64,000 nt of DNA from Enteroscipio rubneri (GTDB lineage: Bacteria > Actinomycetota > Coriobacteriia > Coriobacteriales > Eggerthellaceae). Where the stretch lies: positions 1 through 64,000 of the forward strand of contig NZ_PPEK01000001.1 of the NCBI RefSeq assembly GCF_002899715.1, written 5' to 3'. This document shows positions 54,151-62,886 of this stretch, in pieces. How positions within the stretch are numbered: the first letter of the stretch is position 1; every line of letters begins with the position of its first letter. The position numbers and the translations under genes are program-made. The notes below the pieces were generated by a model that made no database searches, was not told the DNA's origin, and saw only the letters and a list, made by a program, of their open reading frames with translations.

Positions 54151-56934
54151 ATGACCGACTCTGCGTACAACTGCGAGCTGCGGCGCGATCCCGACGCTAT
54201 CCTCCGGCAGATCGAGGAGGCCGAGGGTGCGGAGGGCAATGCGCGCGGCAAGCTCAAGATATTCTTCGGCTATGCCGCGGGGGTCGGCAAGACGTACGCG
54301 ATGCTCGAAGAAGCCCATGCCGTGCAGGAGAAGGGCTTCGATGTGGCGGTGGGCTACGTCGAGCCGCACACGCGTGCCGACACCATGGCGCTTGTGGAGG
54401 GTCTCGAGCAGATCCCACCGCTCGCCGTGCGCCATCGCGGCATTTCGCTCAACGAGCTAGATCTCGACGCCGTGCTCGCACGCCGTCCTCAGATCGTGCT
54501 GGTGGACGAACTCGCGCACACGAACGCTGCCGGCAGTCGCCATCGCAAGCGCTACCAGGACGTGGAGGAGCTGTTGCGTGCCGGCATCAACGTGTTTACC
54601 ACGGTGAACGTGCAACACCTCGAGAGCCTCAACGACAAGATTGCCGCGATCACGCATGTCACCGTGGGCGAGCGCATCCCCGATCGCGTATTCGACGAGG
54701 CGACGTCGGTCGAACTTGTGGACATCGAGCCAGACGATTTGATCGAACGGCTCGAGTCAGGAAAGGTCTATCTGCCCGATCGAGCGCAGACGGCGCTCGC
54801 CAACTTCTTCTCGCGATCGAACCTTGCCGCGTTGCGCGAGATTGCGCTGCGCCGCATGGCCGAGCGGCTCTCGCGCAAAGCCGAGTGCGTTGCAACCGGT
54901 CAGCGGGTGGAAGCCGGCGAGGACGTACTTGTGTACGTGACGCCCGACGCTGGCAACGTGAAGGCGGTCCGTGCAGCGGCGACCATGGCGGAGTCCTACC
55001 ATGGTGAGTTCACGGCTGTCGTGGTGGAGTCGTCTCAAAGCAAACGGCTTGACGCCGAGCAGCGCAAAAAGCTGCAAGCCAACATCGACGTGGCCGAGGA
55101 GCTGGGAGCCCATGTGGTCACGCTGTTCGGCGATGACATCGCGCAGCAGATTGCGCAGTACGCCGAGGCGGCCGGCGTCACCCATATCGTGGTCGGGAAC
55201 GCGACCGGTTTGCGTACGCTCGCGCTCGGGCGCGAAGGGTTGGCGAATCGGCTCATGCGGCTCGTGCACGGCGCCGTGGTCGACGTGGTCCCCATTAAGG
55301 ACCTTCCGGCACAGTACGGGCGCCTGCGCGAGGCGAAGGGCCTGCATCCCACGATGGCCGACGTTTGGAGGGCGCTCGCGGCCGTGGCTGTCGCCACGGC
55401 GGTCGGCATGGCCGTGTACGAACTCGGGCTTTCCAGTTCGGTCATCCTCGTGCTGTACCTGATTGTCGCCCTGCTCGTCGCCACGCGCGCCGACGGGTTC
55501 TTCTACGCGGTTGTCGTCGCGCTGGCCAGCACGTTCGCGTACAACTTCTTCTTCACTGTGCCGCGGTTCACCTTCAACGCCTACGGCTTCAACTACCCGT
55601 TTATCTTCGGGTTTTTGCTGGTGGGGACACTCGTGGCTTCTTCGCTGGCCGTGCGCATGAAGCGCCAGGCCGAGGCCACGGCTCGGCGTGCTTATCGCAT
55701 GGAAGTGCTGCTGGAATCCAGCCGCAAGCTGCAGGGGGCGCAGGATGCCGACGCGTGCTTCCGTACGACCGCCGAGCAGATCATTAAGCTGCTGAACCGG
55801 CCTGTGGCCATGTACCGTTTGGGCGCCGACGGGCGCCTTGCCGATCCGGAGGTGCACGACGAGCCTGGAACTGCCGGAGACGCCTCGGCATCGGACTGCG
55901 TTTCTCCCGAGGAGGCCGCGGTGGCCGCGTGGGCGGCGTCGAACAACGAGCGCGCGGGGGCGACCACCGACACGCTCGCCGATGCGCGCTGCCTCTACCT
56001 GCCTATCCGATCCAAAGGGGTGGTGTTCGGTGTGGCGGGCATTGCGATGGATGGCGCAGACGAGGATGATTTCGGGGTCTTCGAAAAGAATCTGCTGCTC
56101 ATGATTCTGGACGAATGTGGTCATGCGGTCGAGCAAATCTCCTTTGCTGAGGAACGCCGCCGCATGGAGCTGCGCGTCGAGAAGGAGACGCTGCGCTCAA
56201 ACCTGCTGCGCAGCATATCGCACGACCTGCGCACGCCGCTCACCAGCATTTCCGGAGATGCTGAGATGCTGCTGGAAAGCGAAGACGTGCTCGATCACGA
56301 CCTGCGGCGGCACATGTACCGCGACATCCGCGACGATGCTCGCTGGCTGATAGCGCTCGTTGAAAACCTGCTTTCCATCACGCGCATCGACAACGGCACC
56401 ATGCGCATGTCCTTCCAGCCAGAGCTTGTGGGCGACATCGTGCACGAGGCGCTGCAGCACGCCGATCGCCGCATCGAGGATCGTCAGGTCGACGTGGAAT
56501 TGGAGGACGAGCTGCTCATGATCGATGCGGATGCGCGGCTGATCGTGCAGGTCGTGGTCAACCTCGTGAACAACGCGGTGTCCTACACGCCGGCGGCAGG
56601 ACGCATACGCGTCACGGCGCGAAGGGAAGGATCGTTGCGCGAGTTCGTGCGCATCGCCGTGGCCGACGAGGGTCCCGGCGTTTCCGAGGAAGATAAGAGC
56701 CATCTGTTCGACATGTTCTACAATGGGTCCACCGGTGAAGGCGGCGAGAAGAGTGGCGACTTCAAACGTGGCATGGGCCTTGGCCTTTCGCTGTGCCGCT
56801 CCATCGTGGAGGTGCACGGCGGGAGGATCGGCGTGCGGGACGCGTTGCCGCAGGGCAGCGAGTTCTGGTTCACGCTTCCCGCCGTTGAGGTGAAGGACGT
56901 GGTCGGAGATTTGGCGAAGGAGACCAGTGGCTAA
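54151..56934 (+). CDS. kdpD: Osmosensitive K+ sensor kinase KdpD
   Basis: 927 residues. Order: KdpD N-domain with Walker A GVGKT (about 43-47), a universal-stress-like domain (about 255-380), four close-set membrane helices (about 405-505), GAF domain (about 525-660), HisKA with His691 (SISHDLRTP) and ATPase domain (about 790-910; NLVNNAVSY, DEGPGV, GLGLSL). It senses low K+ or ionic stress and phosphorylates KdpE. TGAAGGGAC precedes the ATG. A TATGAT at 54121 may add a separate promoter. Confidence 0.95.
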   Translation: MTDSAYNCELRRDPDAILRQIEEAEGAEGNARGKLKIFFGYAAGVGKTYAMLEEAHAVQEKGFDVAVGYVEPHTRADTMALVEGLEQIPPLAVRHRGISLNELDLDAVLARRPQIVLVDELAHTNAAGSRHRKRYQDVEELLRAGINVFTTVNVQHLESLNDKIAAITHVTVGERIPDRVFDEATSVELVDIEPDDLIERLESGKVYLPDRAQTALANFFSRSNLAALREIALRRMAERLSRKAECVATGQRVEAGEDVLVYVTPDAGNVKAVRAAATMAESYHGEFTAVVVESSQSKRLDAEQRKKLQANIDVAEELGAHVVTLFGDDIAQQIAQYAEAAGVTHIVVGNATGLRTLALGREGLANRLMRLVHGAVVDVVPIKDLPAQYGRLREAKGLHPTMADVWRALAAVAVATAVGMAVYELGLSSSVILVLYLIVALLVATRADGFFYAVVVALASTFAYNFFFTVPRFTFNAYGFNYPFIFGFLLVGTLVASSLAVRMKRQAEATARRAYRMEVLLESSRKLQGAQDADACFRTTAEQIIKLLNRPVAMYRLGADGRLADPEVHDEPGTAGDASASDCVSPEEAAVAAWAASNNERAGATTDTLADARCLYLPIRSKGVVFGVAGIAMDGADEDDFGVFEKNLLLMILDECGHAVEQISFAEERRRMELRVEKETLRSNLLRSISHDLRTPLTSISGDAEMLLESEDVLDHDLRRHMYRDIRDDARWLIALVENLLSITRIDNGTMRMSFQPELVGDIVHEALQHADRRIEDRQVDVELEDELLMIDADARLIVQVVVNLVNNAVSYTPAAGRIRVTARREGSLREFVRIAVADEGPGVSEEDKSHLFDMFYNGSTGEGGEKSGDFKRGMGLGLSLCRSIVEVHGGRIGVRDALPQGSEFWFTLPAVEVKDVVGDLAKETSG

Positions 56935-57634
56935 AGGCTATCGAATACTGGTTGTGGAGGACGATGCGGCTGTGCGTCGCCTTGTGGCGACGACGCTCGG
57001 TTTGCACAGGTATGCGGTGCGCGAGGCGAAAACAGCCGCGCAGGCGCTGATCGAGCTGTCGTCGCAACCGCCCGATCTGGTCGTGCTCGACCTCGGCCTG
57101 CCCGACGGCGACGGCGTGGACGTCATCCGCACGCTGCGCGGATGGTCGTCTCTGCCGGTGATCGTGCTGTCTGCGCGACTGGAAGACGCCGACAAGGTGG
57201 CGGCCCTTGATGCAGGTGCCGACGGCTATCTGGTAAAGCCGTTTTCCGTGGAGGAGTTGCTCGCGCGCGTGCGCGTAGCGCTGCGTAGGCTCGAGCGTGA
57301 GCGCGCGCTGCAGGGCGGTGCCGAAGAGGCCGTCTACGAGAACGGCGCACTGCGCATTGACTTCGCAGCAGGCTGCGTGACGCGCGACGGCGAGGAAGTG
57401 CACCTCACGCCGTCGGAATACAAGCTGCTCTGCCTGCTGGCGCGCAATACCGGCAAGGTACTCACGCACAATTACCTGCTGAAAGAAGTGTGGGGCAGCG
57501 CGCTTGCGTCCGACCGCTCATCGTTGCGCGTGTTCATGGCGACGCTCCGCAAGAAGATCGAGCCCGATCCCGCCAATCCCGTCTACATCCAAACACACGT
57601 CGGTATCGGCTATCGTATGATGCGGGTGGAGTGA
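56927..57634 (+). CDS. kdpE: KDP operon response regulator KdpE
   Basis: 235 residues from GTG 56927, overlapping the kdpD end by eight bases. Receiver domain with Asp55 (VVLDLGLPDG), then an OmpR-type winged helix (LTPSEYKLLCLLARN; SSLRVFMATLRKKIEPDP). It should bind the repeats upstream of kdpF. Last gene of the kdp cluster; a short CGCTCCA/TGGAGCG repeat follows. Confidence 0.95.
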   Translation: MAKGYRILVVEDDAAVRRLVATTLGLHRYAVREAKTAAQALIELSSQPPDLVVLDLGLPDGDGVDVIRTLRGWSSLPVIVLSARLEDADKVAALDAGADGYLVKPFSVEELLARVRVALRRLERERALQGGAEEAVYENGALRIDFAAGCVTRDGEEVHLTPSEYKLLCLLARNTGKVLTHNYLLKEVWGSALASDRSSLRVFMATLRKKIEPDPANPVYIQTHVGIGYRMMRVE

Positions 57635-57722
57635 GGATTCCGCTCCACCTGGAGCGCGCTTGTACGTCCGGCCCAATCGCGTCCTATGCTCGCGAAGAGG
57701 CGTTGTAAACGATCCGGTCGGC

Positions 57723-58628
57723 TCAGGCGCGTTTCGGCGAGACGACGGGGAAGGTGTACGAACCGATGAAGTCGATGAACCGGTCGACGATCTTGAGACG
57801 GTTCTTGTCGTTGCGGTAGATCAGGTACACTTTGTGGAAGTCTTTCGGAAGGCCGTCAATAGTGAGGATGGCTACGTCGTCGAACGACTTGACCAGGAAT
57901 GAGTAGCAGATCAGCGCCATGCGCGAGGGATCGGACGAGACGAGGCTGCACAGCGTGATCTCGTCGTTGTAGCTCTGGTCGATCGTGAGGCCTTGCTCGA
58001 CGAGCGGACGCATCTCCTCTCCGGCGGGATTGATGCCGGCGACGTAACCGGCAAGATCGTAGCCGCGCAACTCGTCGAGGCCGATGCTCGTTCGCTTCGC
58101 CAACGGGTGGTCGCGATGGACGCCTAGCACGAGCTCCTGCGACCAGCAGTGCAGGTAGCACAGGTCGGGATCCTCGCGTATCTTGCCGCCGAATACCACA
58201 TCGAGCTTCCCCTTCTTCAACTCGTCGACGAGGTTGTAGGTGAAGCCCTGCTCGATGTCGATGAGCAGATCTACTCCAAGCTCGCGCTTGAACTCCTGCA
58301 CGGCTTGCGACCATTGCTTTCCCTGCATGGCGAATGTGGTGCCCAACTTGAGCACGCCGTATTGGCGCTCAACGCGCTCGTGCACGAGCGAGATCCCCTT
58401 CTCCAGGTTGATGAGCGCAAGGCACACGTATTCGTAGAAATCGCGCCCCGCGTCGGTGAGTTCGACCTGATGCGAGCTCTTGACGAACAGGGGCGTGCCC
58501 AGCTCCTTCTCGAGTTGCGCGACCGCCCCGGAGAGTGTGGGCTGTGCGATGTAGAGCTCGCGTGCCGCCCGGGTGAAGTGCTTGACTTCGGCGAGCTTCT
58601 GGAAGTAGTACAGATGGGACAGGTTCAT
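57723..58628 (-). CDS. LysR-family transcriptional regulator
   Basis: 301 residues from ATG 58628, which has GGGAG upstream. Residues 1-60 are the LysR helix-turn-helix (MNLSHLYYFQKLAEVKHF; ARELYIAQPTLSGAVAQLE), and residues about 90-295 the two-lobed ligand-binding domain. A minus-strand TATAAT (58713-58718) is its likely promoter, just after the strong terminator of the preceding gene. The adjacent minus-strand genes encode a Gfo/Idh oxidoreductase and a shikimate/quinate dehydrogenase; I infer that it controls these in response to a cyclic polyol acid or similar ligand. Confidence 0.88.
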   Translation of the reverse strand: MNLSHLYYFQKLAEVKHFTRAARELYIAQPTLSGAVAQLEKELGTPLFVKSSHQVELTDAGRDFYEYVCLALINLEKGISLVHERVERQYGVLKLGTTFAMQGKQWSQAVQEFKRELGVDLLIDIEQGFTYNLVDELKKGKLDVVFGGKIREDPDLCYLHCWSQELVLGVHRDHPLAKRTSIGLDELRGYDLAGYVAGINPAGEEMRPLVEQGLTIDQSYNDEITLCSLVSSDPSRMALICYSFLVKSFDDVAILTIDGLPKDFHKVYLIYRNDKNRLKIVDRFIDFIGSYTFPVVSPKRA

Positions 58629-58743
58629 GGGCGCTCCCACGTATCGAACGGTTGTCGGCATGGTCCCGTGGATCGGAGCGGCGTGCGCGTCGGCGATCCG
58701 GCGGCTGCCCTGATTATAGGGGAAACCGGGAAAAGGGAAAACC

Positions 58744-58773
58744 GACAAAAGCCCCCGGAAGGGGGCTTTTGTC
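58744..58773 (-). terminator. Strong terminator between oxidoreductase and LysR gene
   Basis: GACAAAAGCCCCC and GGGGGCTTTTGTC form a perfect 13-bp stem with a GGAA loop. The A and T runs within the stem make it work in both directions; it ends the oxidoreductase transcript before the LysR promoter. Confidence 0.85.
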
Positions 58774-58859
58774 CGAGCGCCGAAAGGGTTGGCGACGGTG
58801 CGAGGGTCGCCTGAGGTCGGAAGCGCTCGGGGAACGGCGGTTAAAGAGACATGCGACTG

Positions 58860-59903
58860 CTAGTCGATGTCGACGATTTGCTTCCTCTCTGCCGATTCGA
58901 GAATCGCGTTGATCACCTTGAGTGTGGCCAGGCCGTCCTCGCCGGTGCACCGCGGGGTTTTCTCCCGGCCGGTGCACAAATCGACGAAGTGCTCGAGCTC
59001 GGCGGTCATCGGGTCGTTCTTTTCAAGTTCGAAGTGCTCCTTGACCAACGGCTCTCCCCATCCGAAATGGCCTTCCTCGTAGGAGTAGAAGTCCATGTTC
59101 GGAAAGCCCAGCGAGCCCTTCGTGCCGAAGAAGTGCAGGCTGTTCTCGCCCGGACTCCACTTGAAAAAGTGGTTCTCGCAGGCGGAGAGGTCGTAGTTCC
59201 ACGGGCCGGGCGTGCCGTCGGAGATGAAGTAGGTAGCCGTCGGGCCCTCGGCAAACTCGTAGAGCACCGACACCGAGTCCTCGATCTCGTTGCCGCGAAT
59301 GGAGTTGCGGCTGGCGGCGTAGACGCGCTTGACGGTCAAGCCCGTGGTGTAATTGAGGTCGTCCACGTCGTGGATGGCGTTGATAAGCAGCGGGCCGCCG
59401 CCTTTCTTGGTGTGCCACTCCACGTCGTAGTACGCATGGGGCTTCGCGATGGCGTAGGTGCCCTGCACGCCTACAAGGTCTCCCAAGCGGCCCGACTCAA
59501 TGAATTCGCGCAGGAACAGATACTTGGTCGACGAACGGCGATGGTGGCCGATGAGCAGGGTGGCCCCTTCCTCCTCGCACATGGCGATGATTTTCTCGGC
59601 ATCTTCCACCGTGTTCGCGATGGGCTTCTCCAACAGGATATTGCGGATGCCCGCATCGAGGCAGGCGCGCGTGGACTGCACGTGCAGCCCGTTCGGGAGT
59701 GCGATGGCTACGGCGTCCAGGGGAACTTCTTTCAGCAGCACGTTGTAATCCTCGAACAGCGGCACGTCAAGCTCGGCGGCCACATCTTCGGCCTGCTGGC
59801 CGAAGCCGGCGACGGCGACAAGGTCGAGCTCGGGGTTCGCCACCGCGTCGCGGGCGATCTTGGATCCTTGGTTCAATCCGAATACGGCGAAGCGAATAGA
59901 CAT
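58860..59903 (-). CDS. Gfo/Idh/MocA-family oxidoreductase
   Basis: 347 residues. N-terminal NAD(P)-binding domain (MSIRFAVFGLNQGSKIA; EKPIANT near 92-98) and C-terminal alpha/beta substrate domain (about 125-340). The family oxidises or reduces sugars, inositols and related cyclic polyols. The glycine motif is unusual (GLNQGS rather than GxGxxG), though the EKP lysine is kept. AAAGAGG precedes ATG 59903. It lies downstream of the aroE-like gene but is separated from it by a terminator, so it may have its own promoter. Substrate unknown; the neighbours suggest a quinate- or inositol-like compound. Confidence 0.87.
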   Translation of the reverse strand: MSIRFAVFGLNQGSKIARDAVANPELDLVAVAGFGQQAEDVAAELDVPLFEDYNVLLKEVPLDAVAIALPNGLHVQSTRACLDAGIRNILLEKPIANTVEDAEKIIAMCEEEGATLLIGHHRRSSTKYLFLREFIESGRLGDLVGVQGTYAIAKPHAYYDVEWHTKKGGGPLLINAIHDVDDLNYTTGLTVKRVYAASRNSIRGNEIEDSVSVLYEFAEGPTATYFISDGTPGPWNYDLSACENHFFKWSPGENSLHFFGTKGSLGFPNMDFYSYEEGHFGWGEPLVKEHFELEKNDPMTAELEHFVDLCTGREKTPRCTGEDGLATLKVINAILESAERKQIVDID

Positions 59904-60014
59904 GATGGTACCTCTTTCTCGTATTGACAGGCGATCGGAAGGTTGCAGGGTGCACGCAATCAGACCTGCGCAGCGGGCCTCTTCAGAAACGGTTGAAGCG
60001 GAGAAGGGGTAGGA

Positions 60015-60068
60015 GGATCGCGGACGGGTCGGTTCGATGCTTCGGACCAAACGGCCCGCCCGCGATCC
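60015..60068 (-). terminator. Terminator of aroE-like gene
   Basis: GGATCGCGGACGGG (60015-60028) pairs with CCCGCCCGCGATCC (60055-60068), one mismatch in 14, beginning 6 bases after the stop. Confidence 0.55.
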
Positions 60069-60074
60069 GCGATG

Positions 60075-60947
60075 CTAGTCGGTGTAGAATTTCTCCTCGA
60101 TATAGCTCACCGGCATCTCCTGGCCGGTCCAGATCTTCTCGCCCAGGGCAGCCTGCCATAGCAGCATGCCCAGGCCGTTCACGGCCTTGTTGCCGTGGGC
60201 TTCCGCCATGGCGAGGAGCTTCGTCTTGCGAGGATTGTAGACGGTGTCGGCCACGGCCAGGCCGTCGTGCAGCATGTCCTCGTCCAGAGTGCAGCCGTCC
60301 TCCATCGGAGCCATGCCGACGCGGGTGGCGTTCACGAACAGCTGCGAGGAGGCCACCGAAGCGCGCAGGTCGTCCTTGTCGTCGAGGTCGTGCAGCGTGA
60401 CGTTGCAGCCCGTCTTCGCTGCCAGCTCGCCGATGCGCTTCTCGGTGGCCTCGTAGAAGCTGTCGCGGATGTTGTAGACGTCGATCTCCTTGACGCCGTC
60501 AAGCGCGGCCTGCGTGAACACGGCCGATCCCGCGCCGCCTGCACCGACGATGGTCATCTTCTTGCCGACGATGTCGACGCCGTTCTCCTTCAGGTTGCGC
60601 ATGAAGCCGGCGCCGTCGGTGTTATGCCCGATGGCCTTGCCGTCCTTGACGACCACCGTGTTCACGGCCCCCATGAGGGCGGCGGCATCGGAGAGCTCGT
60701 CAAGATAGGGAAGCACGAGGGTTTTAAGCGGCATGGTGACGTTGTACCCGGCGAAGCCCATGGCCTTCATCCCCTTGACCACCGCTTCGACATCGTCGGG
60801 CTGCACATCGAACACCACGTAGGCGTAATCGAGCCCCATCTTGTCGAACGCGGCGTTGTGCATAGCCGGCGACATGGAATGTTCGACCGGGCTGCCGATG
60901 AGCGCGATCGTTTTAGTGTGACCAGAGATGCTCAGTTTTTCTGCCAT
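60075..60947 (-). CDS. aroE: Shikimate/quinate dehydrogenase
   Basis: 290 residues. Substrate residues are intact: SMSPAMHN (24-31), Lys75 (TMPLKT), Asn96 and Asp111 (GHNTDGAGF); the Rossmann loop is VGAGGAGSAV (near 133-142). AroE reduces 3-dehydroshikimate in aromatic synthesis, while YdiB-like homologues act on both quinate and shikimate with NAD(H). Position beside a LysR regulator and an oxidoreductase, and away from other aro genes, favours a catabolic quinate/shikimate role, but the sequence alone does not settle it. AAGGAGAC precedes ATG 60947. Confidence 0.9.
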   Translation of the reverse strand: MAEKLSISGHTKTIALIGSPVEHSMSPAMHNAAFDKMGLDYAYVVFDVQPDDVEAVVKGMKAMGFAGYNVTMPLKTLVLPYLDELSDAAALMGAVNTVVVKDGKAIGHNTDGAGFMRNLKENGVDIVGKKMTIVGAGGAGSAVFTQAALDGVKEIDVYNIRDSFYEATEKRIGELAAKTGCNVTLHDLDDKDDLRASVASSQLFVNATRVGMAPMEDGCTLDEDMLHDGLAVADTVYNPRKTKLLAMAEAHGNKAVNGLGMLLWQAALGEKIWTGQEMPVSYIEEKFYTD

Positions 60948-61013
60948 GGTTGTCTCCTTCGGTTGCCGTCGATCGGTTGCCACGGCCTCATTATCCACCA
61001 CATGCGTTAAGTA

Positions 61014-61028
61014 AATCCAATAGGATTA
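61014..61028. promoter_or_regulatory. LysR-box-like dyad upstream of aroE
   Basis: AATCC and GGATT (61014-61027) flank AATA, and T-N11-A (61016-61028) fits the generic LysR box. It lies 67 bases upstream of the aroE start, a plausible activation site for the LysR protein encoded nearby. Confidence 0.35.
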
Positions 61029-61106
61029 TTGCCCGTATGAGCTTCAGCGATAGAAGAAGTCTATCGATCCTGATGGTAAGGCGAATAGATGGATGCAGCT
61101 TGCGGT

Positions 61107-61850
61107 TTAGCGCGGTTTTTCCGCCACGTGCACGGCGGCGATGCCGCCTGTGTAGTTCTTCCACGTCACATCGCAAAATCCTGCTTCGCGCATCATCTGG
61201 GCGAGGTTTTCCTGGTTCGGGAACGCGCGGATGGAATTTCCCAGATAGACGAATCCCTCACGATCGCCCGTGATGAGCCCACCCCAGAACGGGATGAGAT
61301 GCTTGAGGTAGAATCCGTACAGCGCCCGCCATGCGCGGTTCGGCGGTGTGGAGAACTCCAGGCACACGAGCGCGCCGCCGGGCTTGAGCACGCGGAACAT
61401 CTCGGCGAGCGCGCGTGGGCGGTCGGGCATGTTGCGGATGCCGTAGGCCATGGTGATCACGTCGTAGGACGCGTCGTCGTAGGGGATGTTCTGGGCGTCC
61501 ACCTCGTCGAAGTCCACCGGTACGCCGCAGCTTGCTCCTTCGCTGTAATGGGCGCGCGCCACATCCAGCATCTCGGGCACGAAATCTGTGAGCTGGATGT
61601 GGGCGGGTCGTTTCGTGCGAGCTACTGCGAATGCCACATCTCCCGTGCCGCCGGCGATGTCCAGCACGTCGCTCGTATGGTCGATGGGGGCTTGGCGCAT
61701 CATGCCTGCAAGCCACAGTTTGTATGCGCCGAAGCTCGAGACGGCGTTGAAGCGCTCGTACTTCTTCGCGATGTTCGAGAATATCTCGTAGACGCGCTCG
61801 GAGGAGAGTTCGGCGGGTGCTTCTTTCCCGGTGGCGGTGTCGATGCTCAC
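61107..61850 (-). CDS. menG: Demethylmenaquinone methyltransferase
   Basis: 247 residues from GTG 61850, which has AGGAG at eight bases; a longer frame to 61922 adds only a low-quality lead. MenG/UbiE adds the last methyl group of menaquinone from SAM. Motifs: FSNIAKKYERFNAVSSFG (near 23-40), SAM loop DIAGGTGD (near 65-72), the YGIRNMPDR segment (near 138-146), and NSIRAFPNQENLAQMM near the C-terminus. A single gene here. It indicates a menaquinone-based electron transport chain, which fits the exported reductases elsewhere in the window. Confidence 0.92.
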   Translation of the reverse strand: MSIDTATGKEAPAELSSERVYEIFSNIAKKYERFNAVSSFGAYKLWLAGMMRQAPIDHTSDVLDIAGGTGDVAFAVARTKRPAHIQLTDFVPEMLDVARAHYSEGASCGVPVDFDEVDAQNIPYDDASYDVITMAYGIRNMPDRPRALAEMFRVLKPGGALVCLEFSTPPNRAWRALYGFYLKHLIPFWGGLITGDREGFVYLGNSIRAFPNQENLAQMMREAGFCDVTWKNYTGGIAAVHVAEKPR

Positions 61851-62154
61851 AGGCGGTGCTCCTGGTCGGTCGTGGGACGCTCGTAGGACGAGCGCGTCGG
61901 CGGAAGCCCCAGTATACGCCAATGGACGCGTCGGTCGAGCTGCGCGTCGGCGGCAGGCGTGTTCCCTTCCTGCGACTTACTGCGACTGCGCGGCGGTTTC
62001 CGGTGCCTCGCCTCGCCGGCCCCCTGGTTCCTCGCGTTGTGCTTCGGAGCTGCCACAGCGCCGGGCGGTTGCGCCGGATGGACGCCATGCGCTACAGTAA
62101 GCGCGTGCGCGAAGCGCGCACGTCCGTCGACTGCATACCGGGGGGGGGTATTCA
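61851..62154 (+). promoter_or_regulatory. Divergent region menG / LytTR regulator with G9 tract
   Basis: 304 bases, no supported gene. On the plus strand TTGCGC (62069-62074), an 18-base spacer and TACAGT (62093-62098) form a promoter. The leader then has a perfect 8-bp hairpin (CGTGCGCG/CGCGCACG, 62104-62122) and a run of nine G (62140-62148) ending six bases before the regulator ATG. The G run is the only candidate ribosome site. Confidence 0.5.
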
Positions 62155-62871
62155 ATGTATCGTGCGCTTATACTCGATGACGAGCCTGCGCACGCGCAGC
62201 GGCTCGCTCGGATGATCGGCTCTTCGCGGTTCGGCGTGCGGTTCGAGCTTGCATGCGCGCAGGACGTCTCCATGCTGTGCGCCGATACGGTTGAGCGGCC
62301 TGATGCGCTGTTCGCGGACATCCGGCTCGACGGCGCGTCGGATGTGGCAGGCGGCATCGAGCTTGTGCGCTCCCGGTTCCCGCGCGGGTGCGGCACGCAG
62401 GTGGTGTACGTGACCGGGTATGCGGAATACTGCACGCCAGTGTACGAGACCGAGCACGTGTACTTTCTGACGAAGCCCGTGCGGCAGGCCGAGCTAGACA
62501 ACGCTCTGCGCGCTGTGCTGGCCAACCTCGATGAGCGGCGCACGGCGGCGACTCCCGTGCAAACCGGCGGTCGGTTGATCGGCCTCGTCCCGGGTCGCGT
62601 GCGCTACCTGGAGAGCGACCGGCGCAAGGTGCTCGTGCACGGCGAGGGACCTTGCATCGAGACGTATGCGACACTGTCGGGGCTCAAGGCCCAGTTCCCA
62701 TCCTCGTTCATCCAGTGCCACAAGAGCTTCCTCGTGAATATGGCTGCCATCGAGGAGATTGGCGCGCGCACGGTGAAACTGCGCACGGGCGAGTCGGTGC
62801 CCCTCAGCCGCCATCGGCGTGCGGATGTGAAAGAGGCGTACATCGCATTTTTGCGCGAGCAGCTTGCGTGA
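62155..62871 (+). CDS. LytTR-family response regulator
   Basis: 238 residues. Receiver domain with acidic Asp8-Asp9 and phospho-acceptor Asp55 (FADIRLDG), then a LytTR DNA-binding domain (about 135-235; VRYLESDRRKVLVH, FIQCHKSFLVNM, VPLSRHRRADVKEAY). Such regulators (AgrA, VirR, LytR types) pair with HPK10 membrane kinases, and one follows 15 bases downstream. The ribosome site is the G9 tract; a change of tract length would alter spacing to the start. Confidence 0.92.
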   Translation: MYRALILDDEPAHAQRLARMIGSSRFGVRFELACAQDVSMLCADTVERPDALFADIRLDGASDVAGGIELVRSRFPRGCGTQVVYVTGYAEYCTPVYETEHVYFLTKPVRQAELDNALRAVLANLDERRTAATPVQTGGRLIGLVPGRVRYLESDRRKVLVHGEGPCIETYATLSGLKAQFPSSFIQCHKSFLVNMAAIEEIGARTVKLRTGESVPLSRHRRADVKEAYIAFLREQLA

Positions 62872-62886
62872 AGGGAGGCGCGCATC

